DNA from: Gemmata massiliana
GTDB lineage: Bacteria > Planctomycetota > Planctomycetia > Gemmatales > Gemmataceae
Reading direction: 5' to 3'
Length of the DNA: 64,000 bases
NCBI RefSeq assembly: GCF_901538265.1
Contig: NZ_LR593886.1
Location: 4,795,738-4,859,737 of the forward strand
Made by a program: the position numbers and the translations under genes. Each line of letters opens with the position of its first letter. Position 1 is the first letter of the stretch. Below, in pieces: positions 16,744-24,485 of this stretch. Below the pieces are notes generated by a model that worked only from the letters and a program-made list of their open reading frames with translations, ran no database searches and was not told where the DNA came from.

Positions 16744-18027
16744 TCACCGCGCGGTCCGGACGATCCGGGCGGCTTTCATCTCGAATCGGGGTAGACTGCC
16801 CGGCGCAGCGGCTGTCACGTCCACGCGAAAGAACAACTCATCGCGGATCGCCCGGCCGATGTTGTCCGCGAGGCTGTTCCCGTCGCCGCTCGCGGGTTCG
16901 ACTTCCAGACGCAGGTCCGCGAGCGGGTTCGTGTGGTCCACGTGAATCCGGTACTCGGCGACCGCGGGGAACCGGCGGACGATCGCCTCGATCGCGCTCG
17001 GGTACAGATTGTTCCCGCGCACGTGGAGCATATCGTCTGCACGCCCCAGAATGCCCCCATCGAGCCGGCGCCACGAGCGACCCGTCGGGTCGGGCGAGGT
17101 GGCGACGCGCACCATGTCGCCGGTCCGGTACCGGATGAGCGGGCTCCCCATGCGACCGAGGTTCGTCAGCACCAACTCGCCGCTTTCACCTTCGGCGACG
17201 GGCAGCCCGGTTCGCGAGTTCACAACTTCCGCGAGGTAGTCACATTCTAAGAGGTACATCTCGCCCGGTCGCCCGGCTGCTTCCACCGCGGTCGGCCCCA
17301 TCTCAGTCATGCCGTAGTGGTCGAAGACGCGAGCGCCCCAAACAGCTTCCAGGCGCTGCCGCGTCGCCGGGATGTTCCCGCCCGGTTCACCGGCAACCAC
17401 AATCGCGCGCACCGCGCTATTTGCCAAGTCGACTCCCTCTTTCGCCGCGAGTTCGGCCAGGTGCAGTGCGTAGGTGGGGGTGGCGAAGAGAACGGTGCAG
17501 CGGTGTTCGAGCAGGAACCGGAGACGGCCCGTGCTGGTCATCCCGCCGCCGGGCATCGTCAAGAACCCCGCCCGCGATGCGGCCTCGAACGCGCTCCAGA
17601 ACCCGAGGAACGGGCCGAACGAAAACGGGAAGAACAGTCGGTCCTTTTGTGTCAGCCCGAACAGTGCGAAGTTCGTGTGCCAGCACCCGATGAGCCACTC
17701 CCACGACTCCAGCGTATCGAGCCAGTGGAGCGGGCGCCCGGTAGTGGTGCCGGAGGTCTGGTGGAACCGGGTGTAGTGCTCGATCGGGAACGTCAGATTC
17801 GAGCCGTAGGGCGGGTACTCGGCTTGGTTGGCTGTAAGTTCGGCTTTGGTGGTGAACGGGAGCCGTGCGAACGCCTCCATCGAGTCGACTTCGCGCGGGT
17901 CGCGCCCCGAGAACTTGCGGGCGTAAAATGGGTTCCCGGGTATCACGGCCGCGAGGAGCCTGCGCACGGCCGCGAGCTGAGCAGATCGCAGTTGATCGGC
18001 GGGGGTGTCGAGGGGGACCGTCGGCAT
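16744..18027 (-). CDS. Phenylacetate-CoA ligase-like (PaaK family) AMP-forming ligase
   Basis: A 427-residue, full-length PaaK-type ligase that would form an acyl- or aryl-CoA from acid, ATP and CoA. The features are in family order: IPGNPFYARKF, LPFTTKAEL, the phosphate loop HQTSGTTTGRP (about 99-109), IVVAGEPGGNIP, the adenine motif DHYGMTEMGP, YRTGDMVR with ribose-binding Asp, and a C-terminal domain with the hinge-type segment ILGRADDMLHVRGNNLYPSA. The substrate could be an aromatic or fatty acid; no other phenylacetate catabolic gene is present. It follows birA on the same strand and precedes the LuxE-like gene. Confidence 0.85.
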   Translation of the reverse strand: MPTVPLDTPADQLRSAQLAAVRRLLAAVIPGNPFYARKFSGRDPREVDSMEAFARLPFTTKAELTANQAEYPPYGSNLTFPIEHYTRFHQTSGTTTGRPLHWLDTLESWEWLIGCWHTNFALFGLTQKDRLFFPFSFGPFLGFWSAFEAASRAGFLTMPGGGMTSTGRLRFLLEHRCTVLFATPTYALHLAELAAKEGVDLANSAVRAIVVAGEPGGNIPATRQRLEAVWGARVFDHYGMTEMGPTAVEAAGRPGEMYLLECDYLAEVVNSRTGLPVAEGESGELVLTNLGRMGSPLIRYRTGDMVRVATSPDPTGRSWRRLDGGILGRADDMLHVRGNNLYPSAIEAIVRRFPAVAEYRIHVDHTNPLADLRLEVEPASGDGNSLADNIGRAIRDELFFRVDVTAAAPGSLPRFEMKAARIVRTAR

Positions 18028-18169
18028 CGGACACTCGGAGCCGGTTGGCGGGCGGGTTCAGCGAGGTCTGCAGTATACCCGAATCGGCAGGATCGAGCCG
18101 GGTATTGAGGGCATACAGGTATCGGTCGGGCCTCTTACAGTTTGCGACGGGCGCGGCTAACGCATGCGG

Positions 18170-18967
18170 TCAGACGGCGCGAACGTGCGCCACGCTTTCT
18201 GGCGCCACCACGCTCACGAAGCCACCCGGGTCTTCCAGTTCCAGACCGTCGAAGCTCATATCGCGCAGTCGACCGGTTGTGCTCGCGCCGCCCAAGTGTT
18301 CGATCACGACCTGTCGGCCGAGTAACCCGGTCCGGCGCTTCCATTCGGTTTCGACCGCGCCGCGCTCGCCGGCGCAGAGGCGGGAGTACTCGCGGTCGAG
18401 TTTGCGAATCACCACACCGGCTGCGGCGCGGGTGTCGATGGCTCCGCCCGAGATAATTCCCAGTGACGTTGCTGAGGGTAGGTTCGCTTGGGCGAACTCT
18501 TCGGCCGTTTGGGTAAGGTTCAAACCGGTCCCGGCGATCGTGGTCAGCGCGCCCGCGCTGCTACTCTGTTCGATGAGGATGCCGCAGATTTTCTTCTCGG
18601 AAACGAGCAGGTCGTTGGGCCACTTGAGGCGCGCTTGTGCGCCCGTGAGGGTTTGGACCGCGTCCGCAATCGCGACCGCGACCCACGCGGTCAGAATGAC
18701 CGGGCGCCGTAATCCCGCGGGCGGGCGGACGATGACCGACATCAGCAGCGAACTTCCGGGGCGGCTCGTCCACGTGCGCCCGTACTGTCCGCGCCCGGCG
18801 CTCTGGTGGTCGGCTATCAGTACCAGTCCGTCCGTGTCTTCTTCTGATGCGGCGAGGGTCGCACCGAGCGAAAGGGTACTGTCGACGGAGTCGTACACCA
18901 GTACGCGCCGCCCGATGAGCTCGGTGTCGAAGTGCCAGGTTTCGCGCGGGGTGAAAGAGTCGCTCAC
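18170..18967 (-). CDS. birA: Biotin-[acetyl-CoA-carboxylase] ligase (BirA catalytic type)
   Basis: Attaches biotin to the carboxyl-carrier protein of biotin-dependent carboxylases. The 265-residue protein has the biotinyl-AMP motif SAGRGQYGRTWTSRPGSSLL (about 57-76), LKWPNDLLV with the conserved Lys, and CGILIEQ. It lacks the N-terminal helix-turn-helix of E. coli BirA, so it should not act as the bio repressor. The start is GTG, giving a GTGA overlap with the nadC stop, so its translation is probably coupled to nadC. Confidence 0.92.
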   Translation of the reverse strand: MSDSFTPRETWHFDTELIGRRVLVYDSVDSTLSLGATLAASEEDTDGLVLIADHQSAGRGQYGRTWTSRPGSSLLMSVIVRPPAGLRRPVILTAWVAVAIADAVQTLTGAQARLKWPNDLLVSEKKICGILIEQSSSAGALTTIAGTGLNLTQTAEEFAQANLPSATSLGIISGGAIDTRAAAGVVIRKLDREYSRLCAGERGAVETEWKRRTGLLGRQVVIEHLGGASTTGRLRDMSFDGLELEDPGGFVSVVAPESVAHVRAV

Positions 18968-19839
18968 GCCGTGTAGTCCAGTCCGATGTCCAGTGCGGGG
19001 GCGGAGTGTGTGATCGCGCCCACACTAATGCGGTCCACGCCAGTGGACGCGATGTCGCGGATCGTTGTCAGGTTCACGTTGCCCGAGGCTTCCAGGAGCG
19101 TGGCCGGGCTGACCTCGTTGCGCCGATTAACCGCCGCACGCAGTTGGTCGAGCGACATGTTGTCGAGGAGCACGATGTCTGCTTTGACCGCGAGCGCGTG
19201 TTCGAGTTGTTCGAGGGTATCCACTTCCACTTCGACCGGCAGCCCCGCGTTCCCGGGGTAGGTCCGGGCCGCTTCAACGGACTTGCGCACGTCCCCGTTC
19301 AGCCCGGCGATGTGGTTGTCTTTAATCAGTATGCCGTCGAACAGCCCGATGCGGTGGTTCGTTCCCCCGCCGGCGCGAACGGCGTACTTCTCCAGGAGCC
19401 GCCAGCCCGGTGTCGTTTTGCGCGTGTCGAGCACCTTGGCGGTGGAACTGTGGGCCGCGTCCACGAACCGTCGCGTCAGGGACGCGACGCCGCTCAACCG
19501 CTGCAAGAAATTCAGCGCGGTCCGCTCGGCCGCGAGAATCGCACGCAGCGGGCCGGATACTGTGGCCAGAACGGTTCCGCGCTCTGTAGCGATACCGTCG
19601 GGGACCACTGGTGTGAACGTGAGGTCCGCGCTGACCGCTCGACACACGCGGTCCGCGACCGGCAGCCCGGCGACCACGCCCGTTGCCCGGGCGACGAACG
19701 CGGCCCGGGCGCGCGTGGTTTCCGGGATCGTGGCGAGACTCGTGCGATCGCCGGTCGTTCCGAAGTCTTCCGCGAGTGCGAGCCGAATGAGCGCGTCGGC
19801 CACGTCCGCTTCGGCTGCGGTGAGGGAGGAACTGCTCAT
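18964..19839 (-). CDS. nadC: Nicotinate-nucleotide pyrophosphorylase (quinolinate phosphoribosyltransferase)
   Basis: Converts quinolinate and PRPP to nicotinate mononucleotide, CO2 and PPi in de novo NAD synthesis. The 291-residue length is typical. Landmarks are ALAEDFGTTGDRTS, ERTALNFLQRLSGVASLT, the substrate-binding LDTRKTTPGWR followed by KYAVRAGGGTNHR, FDGILIKDNHI, VEVEVDTLEQL, and LEASGNVNL near the C terminus. ATG 19839 is chosen because the family's N terminus starts there; a longer in-frame extension upstream is low-complexity read-through. birA overlaps its end. nadA and nadB are not in the window. Confidence 0.95.
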   Translation of the reverse strand: MSSSSLTAAEADVADALIRLALAEDFGTTGDRTSLATIPETTRARAAFVARATGVVAGLPVADRVCRAVSADLTFTPVVPDGIATERGTVLATVSGPLRAILAAERTALNFLQRLSGVASLTRRFVDAAHSSTAKVLDTRKTTPGWRLLEKYAVRAGGGTNHRIGLFDGILIKDNHIAGLNGDVRKSVEAARTYPGNAGLPVEVEVDTLEQLEHALAVKADIVLLDNMSLDQLRAAVNRRNEVSPATLLEASGNVNLTTIRDIASTGVDRISVGAITHSAPALDIGLDYTA

Positions 19840-19934
19840 GCGGTTACGGTAACCGGTCGGCCCTCTGACGACGAGTCTTCTACGAAAAAACGGGAGAAAC
19901 TGAGCCAGGCACGTGGCGAACAACGCGAACCCGT

Positions 19935-20483
19935 TCAGTTTCTGGTGCGTGCTCTCGGAGCAACGACCCACCAGCCACCGGACGCCGCGGGAGAGAGGTG
20001 GAACGATTGATTGGGAGCGATCGCTTGGACCCGTTGCATCGGGCACGCGGGGCTCGCAACCGGGCAGTGGAAGTTCGCGGGTAAGAGACCACAAGCAGCA
20101 ACGGCCCGCGCTGCCGGTTCGAGTTGGCAGATGTGGTAAGTGCGAAACACAACAACTGCTCTCGACAGCAGGACGACTTCCTCGTGTCCCGACAGGTATT
20201 CGAGCCAGTCATCGATCCAATCGGCCATTCGCGCGGAATCGTCGTGTGGGACGAAGCGACCGCCGGTCACCGTGGGGAGATTTTCCCACGCATCTGGAAG
20301 ATCAATGGAAGCGGATTGAGGAGTAAAGAAATGCTTTTCGCGGCGCGAATCCCACAATTCTGACAGCTCACGCTGTTCCGTTTCGGCGAGAGTAGCCCAC
20401 CATCGCTCAACCACCAAATGCGCGTCCTCTGGAACCGCACCGAGGAGATCCAGAGGAAGGGAGGTATGCGGTAGGGCTTGCAC
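19935..20483 (-). CDS. Hypothetical protein, 182 residues
   Basis: Not recognised. The protein is soluble, rich in Trp and acidic residues, with VVERWWATLAETEQRELSEL at about 24-43, then LWDSRREKHFFTP, and ARMADWIDDWLEYLSG at about 84-99. The C-terminal third has three cysteines in NFHCPVASPACPMQ and upstream CGLLP, which could bind a metal. It starts at GTG only 6 bases after the S41 protease stop, so it is almost certainly cotranslated with the protease, and the nadC gene follows after 95 bases. There is no signal peptide, so it stays in the cytoplasm while its operon partner is exported. Confidence 0.6.
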   Translation of the reverse strand: MQALPHTSLPLDLLGAVPEDAHLVVERWWATLAETEQRELSELWDSRREKHFFTPQSASIDLPDAWENLPTVTGGRFVPHDDSARMADWIDDWLEYLSGHEEVVLLSRAVVVFRTYHICQLEPAARAVAACGLLPANFHCPVASPACPMQRVQAIAPNQSFHLSPAASGGWWVVAPRARTRN

Positions 20484-20489
20484 AGTTTC

Positions 20490-22166
20490 TCACGGGATCA
20501 GCGGCGGAGCCGGGATCGGCTGCGACATTCGACCTGTCGCGAGTTCCTGGGCCTTATCCGCCGCGAGTTCCAGTTGCAATGTCGGGTCCGATTCGAGGAA
20601 GTGCGGGCTGATGCCCCCTCCGCTAATAGGACCGCTCGGAGCGACCAGCTTCGCGATCGTCACGCGCACAGTGCCGGTCTTGCTCACTTTCTTGCCGGTC
20701 GCAGGATCGAGGTCGTCGAGCGTGACGAGCTTCACCGGGCACTGAACCGTGCCCTTACCGAAGCTCGGCATCCCGATGAGTGTGGCACGGTTGTTGTCTT
20801 TCAAGGCCGCGGCCAGGACCTCAGCGGCGGACGCGGTTTCGGCGTCGATGAGGATCACGATGGGGATGTCGTGCGCGCTCATTCCGCTCGCGGAACTGAA
20901 GACCTGGTTCGCGACGTCGCTCACTTGTCCCTGGGTGGTGACGATTAAACCGGCGGGCAGCAGACGCCGGGCGGTCTCGACGCTCGCGAGGAACGATCCG
21001 CCGTGATTGCCGCGGAGATCGATGACAACCGCTCGCGCGCCTTTGGACTTCAGCTCGGCAAGGGCTTCATCGAGTTCCCGCGGAGTGTTCGTCTGGAAGT
21101 TCCCGATGCGAACGTAGCCGACCGGCTTACTCGGGATCATCCCGGTGCCGTACACGGACGGAATCGTGACCGGAATGCGCACTTCGATTTTGGCGTCGTC
21201 GCCGGCGCCCCGAATATCGAGTTGGTGGGCACTTTCGGTCGGACTGCGGAGCGCGTTGACCGCACTCGACAGTCCGGTTGCGTCCATTGTGCGGCTATTC
21301 AGTCGAGTCACGCGGTCCCCGCGGCGGAGTTGCGGGTAGTTCAACGCGATCCAAGAGTTCGGGGTGATCCCTTCAATCACGAGGGCGTTCTTCTCGATAC
21401 CGAGATACAGCCCCGCGGCGGACAGGTCCGGGATCTGAGAAGCATCGCCCGCGGTGCTCGGGGCGAGGAAGACCGTGTACTCGTCCAGCCCGCTGCACGC
21501 GCCGCAGGCGGCCTCGATCGCGAACGCCGCCGGCACCCGCACCGCGAAGTGGTCCTGGGCGGCCGCGATCAAGCGCCGGAGCCCGCTCCGGGCCTCCTTA
21601 TGGTCAGCGATACTGCGCTTGGCCCACTGTTGGCGGAGCGTCGAGCGGAACTGGTCGACTTTGTCGATCCGCGGGGCGTCGAGGAACGCTTGCCGGAAGG
21701 CCGCGTTGCCCAAGGCGCGATCCAGCTCTTCGATCGCGAAGGCCCACAAGTTCTGTACTGTGGCCTTCTCGCGGTCCGCGTAGACCACCGGGAGCTTTTG
21801 GAACACTTCGTCGAAGAGATCCAACCCGTTATCGAGTTGCACCCCGTTAACAAATTGCTGGAAACTCGGATCACGGTGCCGGCGGAGTTGCTGCGTGTAT
21901 CGCAGCGCGACGTTGAGTTTTTCGCGCAGTTCGGGTGACGAGCGGTCGGCGACGAACAGGTGGCAATAGGCGTTGAAAGCGGCTTCCCAGTCCCCATTCT
22001 TTTCCGCTTTCTCCGCGATCTCGCGCAGTTGAGCCGGCGTCGGCTTCGCCGGGCGGACGGGTTTGGGTTCAGGCGTTCCGCTAGCCGGGGAGGACGTGAA
22101 CACGAACGCACTCAAAACGAGTGCGCCCGCGGCTCCGAACCGGCGGATTGTTGCCCACGCGGTCAT
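20490..22166 (-). CDS. Exported S41 (C-terminal processing) family serine protease with PDZ domain
   Basis: A 558-residue protein beginning with a signal peptide or membrane anchor (residues 1-30). A helical, TPR-like region follows (about 35-190), then a PDZ domain at about 235-330 (AGLYLGIEKNALVIEGITPN; GDRVTRLNSRTM), then the S41 catalytic domain. That domain contains KPVGYVRIGNFQTN, AVVIDLRGNHGGSFLASVET, the nucleophile Ser446 in AETASAAEVL and the general-base Lys471 in PSFGKGTVQ. The protein should act in the periplasm on the C termini of substrates. ATG 22166 is chosen because the leader begins there and GGAGAC precedes it; a candidate promoter lies about 85 bases upstream. Confidence 0.88.
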   Translation of the reverse strand: MTAWATIRRFGAAGALVLSAFVFTSSPASGTPEPKPVRPAKPTPAQLREIAEKAEKNGDWEAAFNAYCHLFVADRSSPELREKLNVALRYTQQLRRHRDPSFQQFVNGVQLDNGLDLFDEVFQKLPVVYADREKATVQNLWAFAIEELDRALGNAAFRQAFLDAPRIDKVDQFRSTLRQQWAKRSIADHKEARSGLRRLIAAAQDHFAVRVPAAFAIEAACGACSGLDEYTVFLAPSTAGDASQIPDLSAAGLYLGIEKNALVIEGITPNSWIALNYPQLRRGDRVTRLNSRTMDATGLSSAVNALRSPTESAHQLDIRGAGDDAKIEVRIPVTIPSVYGTGMIPSKPVGYVRIGNFQTNTPRELDEALAELKSKGARAVVIDLRGNHGGSFLASVETARRLLPAGLIVTTQGQVSDVANQVFSSASGMSAHDIPIVILIDAETASAAEVLAAALKDNNRATLIGMPSFGKGTVQCPVKLVTLDDLDPATGKKVSKTGTVRVTIAKLVAPSGPISGGGISPHFLESDPTLQLELAADKAQELATGRMSQPIPAPPLIP

Positions 22167-22250
22167 TGCGTCTGTCTCCGATGGTCGATTCGCGAAGGAC
22201 GCTGCCGGCGTGACATTCGAGGAGAGAAGCGAATGACCACCTCTGGAAAG

Positions 22251-22280
22251 ATAATAACCACACGGCACGGGGCGCGTCAA
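22251..22280 (-). promoter_or_regulatory. Candidate sigma-70-type promoter for the S41 protease gene
   Basis: On the minus strand TTGACG (22280-22275) and TATTAT (22256-22251) are separated by 18 bases, close to the housekeeping consensus. The leader to the ATG at 22166 would be about 80 bases. It lies in the 189-base gap downstream of the toroid gene, so the protease and following genes could be expressed independently of the upstream operon. Confidence 0.5.
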
Positions 22281-22355
22281 ACGAAAGTTATGAATCGCGT
22301 TACAGTAGAGTGACGTAAGGACCGACACTCACGGGCCAGCTCCGTGTGCTCTGGG

Positions 22356-23504
22356 CTATTTCTGCAAGATGGGCAGGTAGTTGTTGGGCAACTGGAGCAC
22401 GATCAGGCTCATGGCCGTCGCATACGCGGGGCCGTGGTAGGTGTCGGTCCAGGTGCCGCCGCTGGCCCGGGCGCGCCCGAGGAGCTCGTCGCGGATCGCG
22501 GGGAACCAGGTGCGCCAGTAGTCCCCACCCGCCGACCACATCGCCAGGGCCGCGTAATACTGGCCGTAGTAGTAGTGCGCCGGGGGCAGTTCGCGCTGAT
22601 TGAACTGGCGGTTGGGCATGAACTGTTGTAGGTACCGGAGCCCGCGCTCGATGGCCGCGCTGTTGACCTTCTCGTCCTCGGGGACGCTCGCGCTGTACAA
22701 CCCAACGACCGCTGCGGCGCTGCGCGCGAACGCGGACGGTCCGTTGCCCTTGAAATAGCTGAACCCGCCGTCGGTCAGTTGGCAGTCGCGGATGTACTTG
22801 GCCCCGCGCCGGACCACGTCCTTGCGCACGAACACGCCCGCGTTCCGGGCCGCGCGCAGGGCCATCATCATCGCCACCGTCACCGACACGTCCGCGAACG
22901 GTGCGTTGGGTTCGTAGCGCCACCCGCCCTCGGCGTTCTGCGCGGCCACCGCGAACGCGGTCGCCTTTTCCAGGACCGCGCGCACCTTCTTCTGGCGCTG
23001 CACGTCCGGGAGCATCCCGCACACTTCGGCCAGGAACAGGCCCGCGAACCCGTGGCTGTACATCGCGCTGGGCTGGTTCCCGATCCGCCCGAACTGGTTG
23101 TCACTCAGGAACCCGGGGTTGGTTCCCGTAACCAGCCCGGTGACGTAATCGACGACACGGCTCGCGTTCCGCCCGTACTTCCCGCGCCCGGGCTGGTTCC
23201 CGGCCCCGAGCAGAGCCAACCCGCTCAGCCCGGTGATGCCCGCCGTGGCCCCGCTGATCCGGTCCCCGAACGACCCGTCGGCCGACTGGCTCTGTGCGAG
23301 CAGCCCCAACCCCCGGTCGATGGCCGATTGCGTGTCGGGCGTAATGAACTCCGCGCCCGTGTCCGACCGCGGCGCGGCCTGTTCGTCCGCGCGCGGCCCG
23401 CCCTGTTGGGCGAACCCGCCCAGGTGGAGCGCGCCCACCGATCCCCCCACCGCCGTTGCCCGGAGGAAGTCGCGTCGTGACAGGGAACGCAGGGGAGTAC
23501 GCAT
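22356..23504 (-). CDS. Tat-exported prenyltransferase/squalene-oxidase-repeat (toroid) protein
   Basis: A 382-residue protein. The N terminus carries a twin-arginine signal, SLSRRDFLRATAVGG, and a hydrophobic stretch, so it is exported folded. The mature part consists of toroid repeats: GLGLLAQSQSADGSFGDR, KATAFAVAAQNAEGGWRYEP, KYIRDCQLTDGGFSYFKG, and a C-terminal SGGTWTDTYHGPAYATAMSL continuing to LQLPNNYLP. These folds bind hydrophobic or protein ligands; the catalytic motif of terpene cyclases is not evident. It is a paralogue of the protein at 936-2015 but uses Tat rather than an ordinary leader. ATG 23504 is preferred as the Tat motif then lies near the N terminus. It is the fourth gene of the VWA/DUF4175 block. 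Confidence 0.82.
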   Translation of the reverse strand: MRTPLRSLSRRDFLRATAVGGSVGALHLGGFAQQGGPRADEQAAPRSDTGAEFITPDTQSAIDRGLGLLAQSQSADGSFGDRISGATAGITGLSGLALLGAGNQPGRGKYGRNASRVVDYVTGLVTGTNPGFLSDNQFGRIGNQPSAMYSHGFAGLFLAEVCGMLPDVQRQKKVRAVLEKATAFAVAAQNAEGGWRYEPNAPFADVSVTVAMMMALRAARNAGVFVRKDVVRRGAKYIRDCQLTDGGFSYFKGNGPSAFARSAAAVVGLYSASVPEDEKVNSAAIERGLRYLQQFMPNRQFNQRELPPAHYYYGQYYAALAMWSAGGDYWRTWFPAIRDELLGRARASGGTWTDTYHGPAYATAMSLIVLQLPNNYLPILQK

Positions 23505-23590
23505 AAGGTCGGAAGCTCTCGGGACGCTCGTTTTTTGTCCGGAAGTCGACGCGAGTGGGGCCAACCTCCTGCTAATCTACAAACAATCAA

Positions 23591-24448
23591 TCACTTCCGC
23601 GGCTCGCCGGGCTTCGCCCCTTTTTCCGAGAGCGACGAGTAGTACAACCGCAGTAGCTCCGCGTACTTCGGGGTGAAGTCTTCTTTGTAATACTGCGACA
23701 TCTGCTGACGGAGCTTGTCCGGCAGGTGCCCCCAGACTTCCTTCGCGGCGTCCTCCTCGAACGGCATCGACGGTTTGCCGGGTTTCATCGTGCCCATCGG
23801 GTTCCCGCCGGTCTTTCCCGGCGTGCCCTTGGGTTCCTGCCCGCCCTTCTTCGGTTCGGACTCGGGTTTGTTCGGTTCCTTCGCGCCGCTGTTTTGTTCC
23901 TTCTTCGTGTCGTTCATTGAGTCGCCCATGCGCGGCTTGCGTCCCATCGGCTGCGGCTCTCCCATCCCGCCCATAGGGGGGGGATCACCCATGTTCATCC
24001 CGCCCATCGGCATGTCGTTCTTCATTGGCATGCCCGGGTCCATCATCGGGTCTTTCTTATCGGTCTTGTCTTTGTCTTTATCCTTCTCTTTGTCCTTGCT
24101 CTTATCTTTGTCCTTGTTCTGATCGGGTTGGGGTGGCGGAGGGTTCTCTTGCTGATTGATGAGCGCGTCGATGTCGGACAGGATTTTGTTCTGTTTCTTG
24201 CGCGTGTCGGTTCCCGTGTCCGTTTTCGCGAGTTTGTCGCCGACGTCCTTCGAGTTCTCGATGATGCGCTTTACGGTGACGGCCGGGTTTTCGCCCGGAG
24301 CGGGTGGCTCCGATTGCGGAACGGGATCGCGGGTGCCGTCGGGCCGGATCTCGCGCGGCGGGGGAGCGACCGGGCGCTCGGTCGCGGCCCGCGCGTTCAC
24401 GCACGCGACCGTAACGGCGAACAGCGCGAGGAACGAAATGCGATTCAT
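23591..24448 (-). CDS. Secreted Lys/Asp-repeat and Met/Gly/Pro-rich protein
   Basis: No known family recognised. The 285-residue protein has a signal peptide (MNRISFLALFAVTVACVNARA). A helical segment with NPAVTVKRIIENSKDVGDKL (about 54-73) follows. Next is a run of alternating Lys and Asp, with some Ser, Glu and Thr (about 115-136), and a Met/Gly/Pro stretch with repeated MPM, MGGM and MGD units (about 139-175). A second low-complexity Lys/Pro/Gly stretch precedes a structured C terminus containing EVWGHLPDKLRQQMSQYYKE. The Met pairs could bind soft metals such as Cu(I) or Ag(I), but this is inference. The gene lies 37 bases after the DUF4175-like gene and is probably cotranscribed. Confidence 0.65.
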   Translation of the reverse strand: MNRISFLALFAVTVACVNARAATERPVAPPPREIRPDGTRDPVPQSEPPAPGENPAVTVKRIIENSKDVGDKLAKTDTGTDTRKKQNKILSDIDALINQQENPPPPQPDQNKDKDKSKDKEKDKDKDKTDKKDPMMDPGMPMKNDMPMGGMNMGDPPPMGGMGEPQPMGRKPRMGDSMNDTKKEQNSGAKEPNKPESEPKKGGQEPKGTPGKTGGNPMGTMKPGKPSMPFEEDAAKEVWGHLPDKLRQQMSQYYKEDFTPKYAELLRLYYSSLSEKGAKPGEPRK

Positions 24449-24485
24449 GCGTCACCCTAGTAGCAAGATCAAGGGAGCGGCAGTG

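Noticed and set aside
19840..20094. 85-codon N-terminal extension of NadC
   Set aside because: It overlaps the preceding hypothetical gene and lacks family similarity; the NadC N terminus begins at 19839.
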